DNA of 64,000 nt from VXMO01 sp965205915 (GCA_965205915.1 OZ242191.1:744001-808000), one strand, 5' to 3'. Counted from the stretch's first letter, positions 26,163 to 35,334 are shown. Notes: generated from the sequence alone by a model not told the origin. Made by a program: numbers and translations.

Positions 26163-27267
26163 ATGCTTGAACTGAAGAACGACGCGCAGCAACTGCTTGA
26201 TAGAATCTCCACGTACCTGGAGCGTCTTTGATCTGGCCTCCAAGGAGTCACGCGTTTCCCAACTGGATGGGGAATCCTCCAAGGCAGGCTTCTGGGATGA
26301 TGCTCAGCGGGCGCAGGCTGTCCTGAGGGAGGCGTCTACGCTCCGCGGCGAAATCGAGACGTGGCAGTCTATCGAGCGGCGGGCGCGCGGGTTGGTAGAA
26401 CTCTCAGAGATGGCGCTGGCTGAGGACGAGGCTGATTTGGGCCCGGAGTTGCAGACCGAGCTTGAGGGCGTGGGCAAGACCCTCGAGGAACTCGAGGCGC
26501 AGGCGATGCTGGGCGGGCCGCACGATGGTCGCTCTGCGATTGTGTCTTTCCAGGCAGGCGCGGGCGGTGTTGATTCGCAGGATTGGGCGCAGATGCTGGT
26601 CAACATGTTTCGCCGTTGGGGGGAGTCGCACGGCCACAAGACGCGAATCCTTGACTGGATGGACGGAGATGAGGCAGGAATCAAGCGGGCCGACCTGGAG
26701 ATCGATGGCGCGAACGTGTACGGATATCTCAAGGGAGAGGCGGGTGTGCATCGGCTGATCCGGCTTTCGCCGTTCGACAATCAGCATCAGCGCCACACGT
26801 CCTTCGCACTGGTGGAGGTGCTGCCCATCGTGGATGACGCGGTGGATGTATCGATCAGCCCGGATGACTTGCGTGTAGATACGTTCCGCAGCAGCGGCGC
26901 GGGCGGCCAGAACGTGCAGAAGAACGAGACGGCCGTCAGGTTGACGCACATCCCGACGGGGCTCGCCGTCTCCGTGCAGAATGAGCGCTCACAGGGGCGG
27001 AATCGCGAGATTGCCATGCGGATACTTATGGCGCGTCTCACTGAGCGCGAGCTAGCCAAGCGGCGCGAGGAGGAGATGCGCCTTCGCGGGGAGTTCATCG
27101 CGCCGGAGTGGGGTAATCAGATACGGACCTACGTCCTGCACCCGTACAAGATGGTCAAGGATCATCGCACGGGCCATGAGGAGTCTGATCCGGACGCGGT
27201 GTTGGGTGGCGAACTTGATCCGTTCCTGACGACGTGGCTGCGCGAGGCCGTGGGAGCAGAGCGGTAG
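26163..27267 (+). CDS. prfB: Peptide chain release factor 2, with programmed +1 frameshift
   Basis: The reading frame starts at ATG 26163, runs 22 codons and meets an in-frame UGA at 26229-26231. Translation continues in the +1 frame from GAT at 26230 to the stop at 27265-27267, giving 367 residues. The frame-2 part has the RF2 anticodon-like tripeptide SPF (RLSPFDNQHQR) and the peptidyl-tRNA hydrolysis motif GGQ (SSGAGGQNVQKNETAV). RF2 reads UGA and UAA. The frameshift lets RF2 level set its own synthesis. It is followed 8 bases later by a lipoprotein gene. Confidence 0.95.
26219..26231 (+). promoter_or_regulatory. prfB programmed frameshift site
   Basis: The slippery CTT followed by TGA at 26226-26231 is preceded by the Shine-Dalgarno-like ggag, with 3 bases between it and CTT, the spacing that stimulates +1 slippage in other bacteria. 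Confidence 0.9.
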
Positions 27268-27275
27268 ACTTGCCG

Positions 27276-27890
27276 ATGTCGACGGGCGCTAAGCGGCACA
27301 AGAGTTGGCCTATCGGCCTGTTTTCGCTGTTTGGGCTGATTGTTGCTGCGCTGCTGTTGTCCGGCTGCTTCTTCCAGGAACAAGCGACACCGACTCCCAA
27401 TCCGTATCTCATACCGGGCACTGAAGAGGTTGAGTATCGGGACGATGAGCTGGGATTCAGCTTCCGGCACCCGGACGATTGGCTGGTCAGTGATTCTCCT
27501 GATCCGACGGGGATCATCGTATCCATGGTCTCCCCTGACCAGTCAGTCACGATAGACGTAGAGCGGGATCTGCCCCCGCCACAAATCGACTTCATGTCCT
27601 ACGGAAACGCCCGGATGCGCTTTTTCCAGCAATTACAGCCCGGCCTGATGATCCTGGAGGAGACGGAGACGACACTGACCGACGGAAATCCGGCATATCA
27701 CGCGAATTGGGTGTCTCGGAGCGAGACCGGCGAATCTAAAGGCGAGACCCTTGTTGTGTTCCGCGGGGAGGGTGATGATCGGGAGGTGTTCATGATCGTG
27801 TCCGCCGGTCCAACGGGGCTGTATAACGCGTGGATGGGGCCGATCCTGTTCTTCTATGAGTCCCTGAGCATCGACCAAGCCGCAAGTTAG
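27276..27890 (+). CDS. Lipoprotein with a PsbP/LpqN-like domain
   Basis: 204 residues from ATG 27276; longer forms overlap prfB. The signal peptide ends LLLSGC with Cys31 as lipid site, followed by a Thr/Pro spacer. The mature part starts EVEYRDDELGFSFRHPDDWLV, the opening strand pattern of PsbP-like/DUF1795 domains, and has further beta strands up to GPILFFYESLSI. Proteins of this type are extracytoplasmic with no defined reaction. It follows prfB at 8 bases and may be read with it. Confidence 0.75.
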   Translation: MSTGAKRHKSWPIGLFSLFGLIVAALLLSGCFFQEQATPTPNPYLIPGTEEVEYRDDELGFSFRHPDDWLVSDSPDPTGIIVSMVSPDQSVTIDVERDLPPPQIDFMSYGNARMRFFQQLQPGLMILEETETTLTDGNPAYHANWVSRSETGESKGETLVVFRGEGDDREVFMIVSAGPTGLYNAWMGPILFFYESLSIDQAAS

Positions 27891-27911
27891 AGGCCGCGCC
27901 GTCTCTGCTGC

Positions 27912-28586
27912 CTAATCGCCGCCACGATCCGACATACCGGCGACGATTCGTTGTAGGGAGCTGAGGGCCGAAAGTACTGCAACAGCCATGACTGCAATCC
28001 GGGGCTGTCCGATAATCAATCCGGCAGCGAGGATGATGACACGCACGGGGCGCGGGGCAAGGATAACACCGCCGCGATTCAGGCCAAGGCCTTCGGCACG
28101 CGCTCGGGCATAGCTCACGAGCATCGACAGAGCTAAGGCGGCGGCTGTTGCCACGATTGCGAGGTCATCATCTTCCCGGGCAAAGTGAACGATCAGGCCG
28201 ATAAGAAGGGCAGCCTCCCCCACCCTGTCCAGCACCGAATCAAGAAAAGCGCCTGTGCGGGAGGCGGAGTCGGTGTGGCGGGCTAGCGCGCCATCGAGTC
28301 CATCAAGGAGGCTTCCTGCGAGGAAGATCAGTCCTGCGGGCAAGAGCATGCCTTGACCGGCGGCATAGCCGGAAACGCCCGCTACAAGCGCGCCGAGGAT
28401 GGTCAGGTGGTTGGGGCGAAGTCCAAGGGCGGCAAGTACACGGACTATGGGCGTGCGAATACGATCAAGGGCATCCGCAATGGATGGAAAACGGCTCACG
28501 ATTCCGTGGGGAGCCGCCCCGAACGGCCCGGTTCTATAGGGCGCCCTGGTGACTTCGTTCTTATGAGGACGTTCCGCGGGCGACAT
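27912..28586 (-). CDS. CDP-alcohol phosphatidyltransferase, phosphatidylinositol-phosphate-synthase-like
   Basis: 224 residues from ATG 28586. The family motif D-x2-DG-x2-AR-x8-G-x3-D-x3-D is complete (Asp95, Asp98, Arg103, Gly112, Asp116, Asp120). Six membrane helices are expected. Outside the motif, RIRTPIVRVLAALGLRPNHLTILG and VSYARARAEGLGL resemble the actinobacterial enzyme that joins inositol-1-phosphate to CDP-diacylglycerol. Phosphatidylglycerophosphate synthase is the main alternative. Inositol-phosphate synthase and a PimA-like transferase elsewhere in the window favour the inositol role. The start overlaps the upstream gene by 26 bases; a later GTG near 28500 is possible. Confidence 0.8.
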   Translation of the reverse strand: MSPAERPHKNEVTRAPYRTGPFGAAPHGIVSRFPSIADALDRIRTPIVRVLAALGLRPNHLTILGALVAGVSGYAAGQGMLLPAGLIFLAGSLLDGLDGALARHTDSASRTGAFLDSVLDRVGEAALLIGLIVHFAREDDDLAIVATAAALALSMLVSYARARAEGLGLNRGGVILAPRPVRVIILAAGLIIGQPRIAVMAVAVLSALSSLQRIVAGMSDRGGD

Positions 28587-29481
28587 ACACGTCGAGATTG
28601 GCGAGCAGCCGACCTTCCGCAGTGTTCTCGTCCGGGCGGCGGCGACGGCGACCACGGCGGCGTCTGCGGCCCTCAATGCTCCGAAGGGCTTCGTAGATGC
28701 GGCTCATGGTGACGGCGCCCCAATCGACGGAGGATTGAGTCATGTCGTGCTCGCGCTCAGGGCCGTAGACGGCGATCGTCGAGCGGTTGGCACCCCTGTC
28801 CTCGAGTTCAACGGACTCACCGATGAAGTCTGAGACGGATTGGCGGATGCCTTCAGGATTCGGTGCATCGACGGCCTCATTGTTGAGGATAAGTTGGACG
28901 GCGAAGCGGCCCTGGCGGCGGAATGCCCAATTGAGTCCGAGCTTGCCACGCCCCATGCGGATTGTCCGCTCACGCGGGCCCTCCGTGCGGGACATGCGGG
29001 CATCCGGCATCCTGGCCTGGAAGCTTGCGACCAGCTGATTCCAGAAGTCATCACGTGAGGAGAATGCCGCCGGAATCTCTTCCACCGGGGTAGGCTCCGG
29101 CTCGGGAGTCGTGGGCGCTTCGGCCCGGGGCGCACGACTCACATTTCTGCTTCCGGGCGGGCGGCCGCGGCGGCGGGGCGCAACCGCGGTGGCGGCAGCG
29201 GGAGTTACGGCGGTCGTTGTAGCGGCGGGCGTTGTAGCGGCGGGCGCGTCCTGTATCCCCTGAAGGATGTTGCTGAGGTTGATGCTCTGTTGAACGCGGG
29301 CGGCAACAGTCATCACGTCAAGGATTTCGTTGTTGCTCACACCGGCAGCGAGGGCATCGGTGACCGTTTGCCGGATTGCCGCCTCGTCGCGCAACGCAGC
29401 CGCAGTTGCCAGCGCGACCACCACGGAGGTTCTGCCATCCAGAGACACACCCAGAACTCCCTCGCCAAGAAACTGTGTCAC
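28561..29481 (-). CDS. Three-part protein: CMD-like region, AT-hook, DUF4268-like domain
   Basis: 306 residues, probably cytosolic. Residues about 15-75 (RTSVVVALATAAALRDEAAIRQTVTDALAAGVSNNEILDV) look like a carboxymuconolactone-decarboxylase/AhpD helical repeat but have no CxxC. An Ala/Thr linker leads to an AT-hook-like stretch RRRGRPPGSRN. The C-terminal part (DDFWNQLVASFQAR, GLNWAFRRQGRFAVQLILNN) resembles DUF4268, a nuclease-associated fold. The end is very basic (RRRRRGRRRRRPDE). DNA binding is plausible from the AT-hook and the basic tail. The combination is not one I recognise. It lies upstream of, and overlaps, the phosphatidyltransferase gene. Confidence 0.6.
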   Translation of the reverse strand: MTQFLGEGVLGVSLDGRTSVVVALATAAALRDEAAIRQTVTDALAAGVSNNEILDVMTVAARVQQSINLSNILQGIQDAPAATTPAATTTAVTPAAATAVAPRRRGRPPGSRNVSRAPRAEAPTTPEPEPTPVEEIPAAFSSRDDFWNQLVASFQARMPDARMSRTEGPRERTIRMGRGKLGLNWAFRRQGRFAVQLILNNEAVDAPNPEGIRQSVSDFIGESVELEDRGANRSTIAVYGPEREHDMTQSSVDWGAVTMSRIYEALRSIEGRRRRRGRRRRRPDENTAEGRLLANLDVYVARGTSS

Positions 29482-29673
29482 TTTCCCTTACTCCCTTTTC
29501 ATACAATTCCGCGAAGCGCGAATTGCTCCTGCCTTATGTTTCAAAGTGATTTCGGTGGACAGGATTCTTATCTCTGCCCTTGTATTTGCATTGGATCTGC
29601 ACGGGGTTGGAGGTTCATGGGGAGGAAGAATGATTGTAGCGTACGTCGTACTCCGTATCGCTGTGTGCCGGGC

Positions 29674-29985
29674 TCACATGAGCCCGGAGAGTAGTTCCTT
29701 GGCCTCAGGCCGAAGCATCTCCGGCGTCCACTGAGGATCCCAGACGATGTCAACTTGGGAATCATTGACGCCTTCAATTTCAAGGATACGGTTTTCGACT
29801 TCGGGGCCGACAGTTCCGGCCATCGGGCAACCCGGGGCGGTGAGCGTCATGGTGACATAGACACAATCCTCGCGGATATCAATGTCATAGATGAGGCCAA
29901 GGTCATATATATTTAGCGGAATTTCAGGGTCGTAGCACGTCCGCAATACGTCTATGACTTGATCCTGAGAAATTGTACTCGTCAC
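29674..29985 (-). CDS. MIP18/SufT-like iron-sulfur assembly protein (DUF59)
   Basis: 103 residues, a single DUF59 domain. The signatures are CYDPEIPLNIYDLGLIYDI and VYVTMTLTAPGCPMAGTV, where Cys in APGCP is the conserved reactive residue. Bacterial members (SufT, PaaD-like) help mature Fe-S proteins. The window also has an A-type carrier at 35475 but no suf operon. A minus-strand promoter should lie upstream of 29985, in the gap before lpd. Confidence 0.92.
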   Translation of the reverse strand: MTSTISQDQVIDVLRTCYDPEIPLNIYDLGLIYDIDIREDCVYVTMTLTAPGCPMAGTVGPEVENRILEIEGVNDSQVDIVWDPQWTPEMLRPEAKELLSGLM

Positions 29986-30089
29986 CTGCGCCTCCTGCCG
30001 TTCTCGATTTAGTCCAGTATGTCCTCTAGGTCAATATCATACACCGTCCGAATGAGTCGGTGTCACTTCACGTTTTGCAGTCACCCCCA

Positions 30090-30110
30090 TATGCTGGGTA
30101 TATCAGCATA
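30090..30110. promoter_or_regulatory. Inverted repeat upstream of the 2-oxoacid dehydrogenase operon
   Basis: tatgctg and cagcata are perfect inverted arms around a 7-base centre (ggtatat), about 50 bases before lpd. This is the size of a repressor operator and it would overlap a possible -10 (tatatc). No regulator gene is next to it. Confidence 0.35.
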
Positions 30111-30157
30111 CGATAGCAACGATAATTCCACACACATACGGAGGCAAGCAACAATTT

Positions 30158-31534
30158 ATGGCAGCGTACGACGTGATTGTTCTTGGCGCAGGGCCCGGCG
30201 GGTATGTGTGCGCCATTCGGGCCGCCCAATTGGGACTGAGCGCGGCAATCGTTGAGCCTGATGAGCTTGGGGGGTTGTGCCTCAATTGGGGCTGCATTCC
30301 ATCCAAGGCGCTTTTACGCAACGCCGACGTTCTCAATACGATCAACAACGCCGCGGATTTTGGAATAACGGTCGGAAGTGTCGATGCAAGCCTCGACGCC
30401 GCAATTGACCGTTCGCGACGCGTCGTAAACCGTCTGGTTCGCGGGGTTACGAGCCTGTTGCGCTCAAACGGCGTAGCGGTCATCAATGGGCGGGGGACGC
30501 TGCTGAATGCCCGAACTGTGGCCGTGGATACGCAGCCGGAGCCGCTGGAGGCAAATCGGGCGATTGTTATCGCGACAGGGGCGCAGGAACGCGCAATCCC
30601 GGGCCTCGATGTGAACGGCGAGACAGTCGTCACGAGCAGGCATGCGTTGGAGCGCAGGGAGCTGCCGGAGAGGGTACTGATCATCGGCGGCGGCGCGACG
30701 GGCTGCGAGTTCGCGTATTTTTATCGGTCGTACGGCAGTCAGGTCACGCTTGTTGAGTTGATGCCTCGCCTGCTCCCCGGGGAAGACGAGGAGATCACGG
30801 CGGCGCTGCAGGACGCGCTGACGCGCCAGGGCATCGAGGTACTGACGGAAAGCCGGGTGAATCGGCTGACGAGCGGAGGAGCAGATATCAATGTCGCGGG
30901 AGCATCGCGCATCATCCCGTTTGACATGGCTCTTGTGGCCGTGGGGATGCAGGGACGAACGGAGGGGCTTGGGCTTGAGGGGGCAGGCGTGGACATTGGA
31001 TCGGGCGGCTACATCACTTGCGACGACGTGATGCAGACATCGGCTACCGGCGTGTACGCGATCGGCGATGTGACGGGCCCTCCCCTGCTGGCTCATGCGG
31101 CGATGGCACAGGGTGTGCTGGCGGCGGAGTCTATCGCCGGGCGCGAAACGCAGCCGCTTATTCGGGAGGATATTCCTCGCGCGGTGTACTGCCATCCGCA
31201 GGTGGCGAGCATGGGAATAACGGAGGCGCAGGCGGGGGAACGCGGGATTGGCGTGAACGTCGGGCGTTTCCCCTATCGCGCCAACGGCAAGGCGCTGAGC
31301 CTGGGTGACTACGCGGGAATGATAAAGGTCGTTAGCGACGCTGACACCGGGGCCCTTCTTGGCGCGCAGATGGTGGGACCGGAGTGCGCGGAACTCCTGG
31401 GGGAGTTATCAGTCGCAAAGATGTTGGAGGCGACGCCGCTGGAAATCGGGCGCGCTATCCATCCCCACCCTACCCTCTCAGAAACGCTGATGGAGGCATC
31501 GCTGGCAGCTTTCGGCGAAGCCATACACATGTAG
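30158..31534 (+). CDS. lpdA: Dihydrolipoyl dehydrogenase (E3)
   Basis: 458 residues, normal length. The FAD-binding GAGPGGYVCAIRAAQLG is at 10-26. The redox disulfide is Cys41/Cys46 in GGLCLNWGCIPSK. The NAD-binding GGGATGCEFA and the second FAD motif VYAIGDVTGPPLLAHAA are present. The C-terminal catalytic pair lies in HPHPTLSETLMEA. It reoxidises the lipoyl arm of E2 with NAD+. It is the first gene of a four-gene operon with E1alpha, E1beta and E2; the ribosome site ggagg is unusually far from the ATG (13 bases). Confidence 0.95.
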   Translation: MAAYDVIVLGAGPGGYVCAIRAAQLGLSAAIVEPDELGGLCLNWGCIPSKALLRNADVLNTINNAADFGITVGSVDASLDAAIDRSRRVVNRLVRGVTSLLRSNGVAVINGRGTLLNARTVAVDTQPEPLEANRAIVIATGAQERAIPGLDVNGETVVTSRHALERRELPERVLIIGGGATGCEFAYFYRSYGSQVTLVELMPRLLPGEDEEITAALQDALTRQGIEVLTESRVNRLTSGGADINVAGASRIIPFDMALVAVGMQGRTEGLGLEGAGVDIGSGGYITCDDVMQTSATGVYAIGDVTGPPLLAHAAMAQGVLAAESIAGRETQPLIREDIPRAVYCHPQVASMGITEAQAGERGIGVNVGRFPYRANGKALSLGDYAGMIKVVSDADTGALLGAQMVGPECAELLGELSVAKMLEATPLEIGRAIHPHPTLSETLMEASLAAFGEAIHM

Positions 31535-31560
31535 ACTCTGTGTATGGAGGGTAACCACGC

Positions 31561-32541
31561 GTGAGCACGGGTACGAACCTGACCATTCCCCGCTCTGAGC
31601 TTCTGACGATGCTCAGGACGATGAAGCTGATTCGCCGCTTTGAGGAGCGCAGCGCCGAGCACTACGCGCGCGGTAACATCGGTGGCTTTCTGCACTTGTA
31701 CATCGGCGAGGAGGCCGTCGCAGTCGGCGTCATTTCACCTCTGCGCGACGACGACAAGGTCGTCACGCACTATCGTGATCACGGCCATGCGCTGGCGCGC
31801 GGGCTGGACACGGCGGCGTGCATGGCGGAGCTTTTCGGCAAGTCCACGGGCTTGAACGGTGGCAAGGGCGGCTCCATGCACTTTTTTGACGTTGAAAAGG
31901 GGTTCATGGGCGGTCACGCCATCGTTGGCGCGCAGATGCCGTTTGCCGTCGGACTGGCATTCGCCAATCGCTATCGTGGGCAGGACTCTCTGGTGGTGTG
32001 TTTCCTGGGTGACGGGGCGGTCAATGAGGGTGAGTTCCATGAGTCGATGAACCTGGCCTCGCTGTGGAACCTGCCTGTGCTGTTCCTGCTTGAGAACAAC
32101 GGCTTCGGCATGGGAACGCGCGTTGAGCGGGCCTCGGCCCAGCCGATCATTCATCGGCTGGCAGACAGGCACAACATCCGGAGTCACCGCGTGGACAACG
32201 GGCAGGATGTGTTTGCGGTGCGGGAGGCCACGATGGACGCCATCGAGCACATCAGGGAAGGAAACGGCCCGTATTTCCTTGAGGTCATGACGTACCGGTT
32301 CAGGGGCCATTCGATGGCGGATCCCGTTGAATATCGACAGCAGCATGAGGTCGAGCCGTGGCTTGAGTTGGATCCGATTGGGCTGCTCGCACGGCATTTG
32401 TTGGAGAAAGATTTTGCGACACCGGACGAAATTGATGCCATCGACGCGGATGTTGAGGACGAGGTGAACGAGGCGATCCGGTTCGCGTTGGAGTCGCCGT
32501 TCCCGACGCCGGACATGCTTTATACGGACGTATACGCATGA
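31561..32541 (+). CDS. pdhA: Pyruvate (2-oxoacid) dehydrogenase E1 component, alpha subunit
   Basis: 326 residues with a GTG start at 31561. The thiamine-diphosphate motif is GDGAVNEGEFHESMNLASLWNLPVLFLLENN (GDG to NN). Other E1alpha phrases are GGFLHLYIGEEAVAVG, GGKGGSMHFFD and YRFRGHSMADP. It decarboxylates the 2-oxoacid and passes the acyl group to E2. Pyruvate is the likely substrate, but branched-chain or acetoin complexes have the same gene layout. It overlaps the E1beta gene by 4 bases, so the two are translationally coupled. Confidence 0.93.
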   Translation: MSTGTNLTIPRSELLTMLRTMKLIRRFEERSAEHYARGNIGGFLHLYIGEEAVAVGVISPLRDDDKVVTHYRDHGHALARGLDTAACMAELFGKSTGLNGGKGGSMHFFDVEKGFMGGHAIVGAQMPFAVGLAFANRYRGQDSLVVCFLGDGAVNEGEFHESMNLASLWNLPVLFLLENNGFGMGTRVERASAQPIIHRLADRHNIRSHRVDNGQDVFAVREATMDAIEHIREGNGPYFLEVMTYRFRGHSMADPVEYRQQHEVEPWLELDPIGLLARHLLEKDFATPDEIDAIDADVEDEVNEAIRFALESPFPTPDMLYTDVYA

Positions 32542-33509
32542 GTGTGCTGACGTACCGCGAGGCGATCCGGGTGGGACTGGAGGAGGCGCTTGCCGCCAAT
32601 CCGGAAACCGTGGTGATGGGCGAGGACGTCGGCGCGTACGGAGGCTCCTACGCCGTGACCAAGGGCTTCATGGAGAAGTATGGCGAAGAGCGCATCATCG
32701 ACACACCCATTTCAGAGTCGGGATTCGTGGGGGCGGGGATCGGCGCGGCCATCGCCGGCATGAGACCCATCGTCGAGATCATGACGATTAATTTCTCGCT
32801 GTTGGCGATGGACCAGATCATCAATATCGGGGCAAAGGCGCGTTACATGTCCGGCGGGCAGATCACTGTGCCCATTGTCATTCGCACGGTCAGCGGCGGC
32901 GGAACAATGCTGGCCGCGACGCACTCGCAGAGCCTGGAGTCGTGGTACGCGCGGGTTCCGGGGCTGAAAGTGGTGACGCCGTCTAACGCGGCGGACGCGC
33001 TCGGGCTGCTGCGCTCCGCCACCGCGGATCCGAACCCTGTCATGTATATCGAACATTCGCTGCTGTATGGGAGCCGCGGGGACGTGCCGGATGAGCACTA
33101 CACGGTGCCGATTGGCTCAGCGCGGGTGGCGCGAACGGGAGCGGATGTGAGCATCATCGCGTACTTGCGAATGGTTCCCATCGCGCTGCAGGCGGCGGAA
33201 ATGCTGGAGATGGATGGCATTGACGCGGAGGTTATCGACCTGCGCTCCTTATTGCCGCTGGATTCACAGACATTCATTGATTCCGTACACAAGACGAATC
33301 GGGCCGTCGTGGTTGAGGAGACGTGGGAGTTCGGCGGATTCGCCGGCGAGGTCATCGCGCAGATCAATGAAAAGGCCTTCGATTCATTGGACGGGCCTGT
33401 GCTGCGTGTGGGCGGGCCGAACGTGCCGACGCCCTATTCACGGCCGCTTGAGTTACTAACAATTCCAACACCGGAGATGGTGGCGGACAAGGTTCGGAGC
33501 CTGTTCTAG
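32538..33509 (+). CDS. pdhB: Pyruvate (2-oxoacid) dehydrogenase E1 component, beta subunit
   Basis: 323 residues. Diagnostic segments are VVMGEDVGAYGGSYAVTKG, DTPISESGFVGAGIGAA, RYMSGGQITVPIVIR and HSQSLESWYARVPGLKVVTPS. The C-terminal transketolase domain includes DGIDAEVIDLRSLLPLD and VEETWEFGGFAGEV. It forms an alpha2-beta2 E1 with the preceding gene (overlap atga). Confidence 0.94.
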   Translation: MSVLTYREAIRVGLEEALAANPETVVMGEDVGAYGGSYAVTKGFMEKYGEERIIDTPISESGFVGAGIGAAIAGMRPIVEIMTINFSLLAMDQIINIGAKARYMSGGQITVPIVIRTVSGGGTMLAATHSQSLESWYARVPGLKVVTPSNAADALGLLRSATADPNPVMYIEHSLLYGSRGDVPDEHYTVPIGSARVARTGADVSIIAYLRMVPIALQAAEMLEMDGIDAEVIDLRSLLPLDSQTFIDSVHKTNRAVVVEETWEFGGFAGEVIAQINEKAFDSLDGPVLRVGGPNVPTPYSRPLELLTIPTPEMVADKVRSLF

Positions 33510-33533
33510 GCCGTAGCGAGGGGAGAAAAAGCC

Positions 33534-34913
33534 GTGGCAAGTGACGTGATCATGCCGCAGATGGGCTTCGATATGACCGAGGGCACGGTCGTGCGGTGGC
33601 TGAAGCGCGAGGGCGATGTGGTCACGCGCGGCGAGTCCATAGCCGAGATCGAGACGGACAAGGCCACCGTGGAGCTTGAGGCGTATGAGTCCGGCGTAAT
33701 GGCGCGCATCTTGGTGCCTGAGGGCGTCGTCGTGCCGGTTGGCGAGACGATTGGGCTGATTGCAGAGCCGGGAGAACAGGTTTCTGACATTCCGGCTCCC
33801 AGCCAAACAGCCCCGCCCGTCACTGCGCCGCCCACAGCCCCTGCGGCAGCACCCCTTGCCCCACCGGCACCGCCGTCTGCGCCTGCCAACACGCCTGCTG
33901 TTGTGGCAGACACGCAGCCTGCGGAATCCACGGGGCGGACGCCTGTTACTCCCGTTGCGCGGCGAATTGCGGAACAGGCCGGAGTCTCGGTGGCGGAGGT
34001 TCAGTCGAACGTGACCGGAACGGGTCCGGGCGGTCGAATTACGCGGGGTGATGTTGAGGCATATCTGACGACACGCGCGGCTGCGCCGCCGGAACCCGTT
34101 GCCCCGCAAGCGCCCGCAGCGCCTGAGCCGGTCGCGCAGCCTGAGCCACCCGCGCAACCCGAGCCCCTGTTACAACCTGCACCTATCGCCCCGCAGACGG
34201 AATCGGCTCCTGCCGGTGGGGTCGGCATCGTTGTACCGGCGGGGTTGTCGCCGATGCGGCAGGCAATCGCGCGGCGCATGTCCTTGAGCAAGCTCACCGC
34301 GCCGCACTATTACGTCACGGTGGATATCGATATGACGCGCGCCGTTCGGATGCGCGCTGAGATCAATGAGGAGCTTGAGTCGGAAAGCCGCGTGTCGGTC
34401 AACGATCTGATTATCCAGGCCGTGGCGATGGCGTTGCGCGCTCATCCACATTTCAACGTGACGGTGCAGGCAGAGGGCATCATCCCAAACGCGACTATAG
34501 ACGTTTCGATTGCGATAGCGATGGATGGCGGTGGGCTGATTGCGCCCTCAATGCCGGACATCGGCGACGATAGCTTGATCGAGATTGCGGAACGCTCCAG
34601 GGATCTGGCAAGACGGGCCAGAGAGGGGCGTCTGCGTTCCAACGAGATCAGCGGCGTCGGATTTGCCGTGTCCAATCTGGGCATGTACCAGGTGAAGGAT
34701 TTTGTGGCGATCATCACGCCGCCCAACGCCGGGGCGATTGCCGTCGGCTCCGTGCTGTCGACGCCGGTTGCGAGAGATGGTCAGGTCGTGATTGCGGAGA
34801 TGATGTCTGCAACCTTATCAGCGGACCACCGCGCGACTGATGGCGCGGAGGGCGCGCGGTTCATGAACGAGGCGCGGCGGCTCTTGGAGCGGCCGTCGCT
34901 GCTGCTTTTATAG
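33534..34913 (+). CDS. pdhC: Dihydrolipoamide acyltransferase (E2)
   Basis: 459 residues, GTG start. There is one lipoyl domain with lipoyl-Lys43 in EIETDKATVELEAYESG. An Ala/Pro linker leads to the peripheral-subunit-binding domain (about 135-171, VTPVARRIAEQAGVSVAEV). A second Ala/Pro/Glu linker precedes the catalytic domain. The acyltransfer site HRATDG has His432 and Asp436; the family signature is HxxxDG. It carries acyl groups from E1 to CoA and forms the core of the complex. It starts 24 bases after E1beta and is the last gene of the operon. Confidence 0.94.
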   Translation: MASDVIMPQMGFDMTEGTVVRWLKREGDVVTRGESIAEIETDKATVELEAYESGVMARILVPEGVVVPVGETIGLIAEPGEQVSDIPAPSQTAPPVTAPPTAPAAAPLAPPAPPSAPANTPAVVADTQPAESTGRTPVTPVARRIAEQAGVSVAEVQSNVTGTGPGGRITRGDVEAYLTTRAAAPPEPVAPQAPAAPEPVAQPEPPAQPEPLLQPAPIAPQTESAPAGGVGIVVPAGLSPMRQAIARRMSLSKLTAPHYYVTVDIDMTRAVRMRAEINEELESESRVSVNDLIIQAVAMALRAHPHFNVTVQAEGIIPNATIDVSIAIAMDGGGLIAPSMPDIGDDSLIEIAERSRDLARRAREGRLRSNEISGVGFAVSNLGMYQVKDFVAIITPPNAGAIAVGSVLSTPVARDGQVVIAEMMSATLSADHRATDGAEGARFMNEARRLLERPSLLLL

Positions 34914-34926
34914 GCCACCACACTAA

Positions 34927-34946
34927 CCCTCTCTCTGGAGAGAGGG
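34927..34946. terminator. Short hairpin between convergent genes
   Basis: ccctctct and agagaggg are perfect arms around ctgg. There is no T run. It lies between the end of the E2 gene and the end of the convergent gene at 34960. Confidence 0.4.
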
Positions 34947-34959
34947 GAGATTCAAGCGG

Positions 34960-35334
34960 TTACGTCTGTGGGCCTTCCATTTCGATACTCTGGGTGGGGG
35001 GCGCCGCGTGGCTGTGGCCGGAGGCCATCTCTCCGGCCTGGATGAATGCATTGAGGGCCTCGAGGACAAAGTTCTGAGGTGTTAGGCCAACGTCATGCGA
35101 AAGGTCCTTGATCTGGCGGGCGAGGACGCCGCTGAAGGAAACAAGCAACCCCTCCTGGTGCGCCCACGCATCGAGCCGTTCTATCTGGTCGGGACGCATT
35201 TGGAGCAGAGTTTCGCCATCATCAGGCCGCGTCGCGCGTCCTTGCATGATGTTCACGCCACCGGGGCCCATTTCGGCCCACACATCGCCCTCGTCTGAGC
35301 GCGAGATTACGAACCGCCCCGGATAGAGATTCAT
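34960..35334 (-). CDS. Hypothetical protein
   Basis: 124 residues, not recognised. The N-terminal part is strand-like (YPGRFVISRSDEGDVWAEMGPGGVNIM). The middle looks helical (RPDQIERLDAWAHQEGLLV, ARQIKDLSHDVGLTPQNFVLEALNAFIQAG), similar in feel to ribbon-helix-helix or small regulatory proteins but without a clear match. The tail is His/Pro-rich and disordered. There is no signal peptide. It is divergent from the Fe-S carrier gene across a gap of about 140 bases. Confidence 0.6.
   Translation of the reverse strand: MNLYPGRFVISRSDEGDVWAEMGPGGVNIMQGRATRPDDGETLLQMRPDQIERLDAWAHQEGLLVSFSGVLARQIKDLSHDVGLTPQNFVLEALNAFIQAGEMASGHSHAAPPTQSIEMEGPQT

Noticed and set aside
26163..26231. In-frame UGA at codon 23 of prfB as a pseudogene sign
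   Set aside because: The stop is part of the conserved autoregulatory frameshift and the +1 frame is intact.
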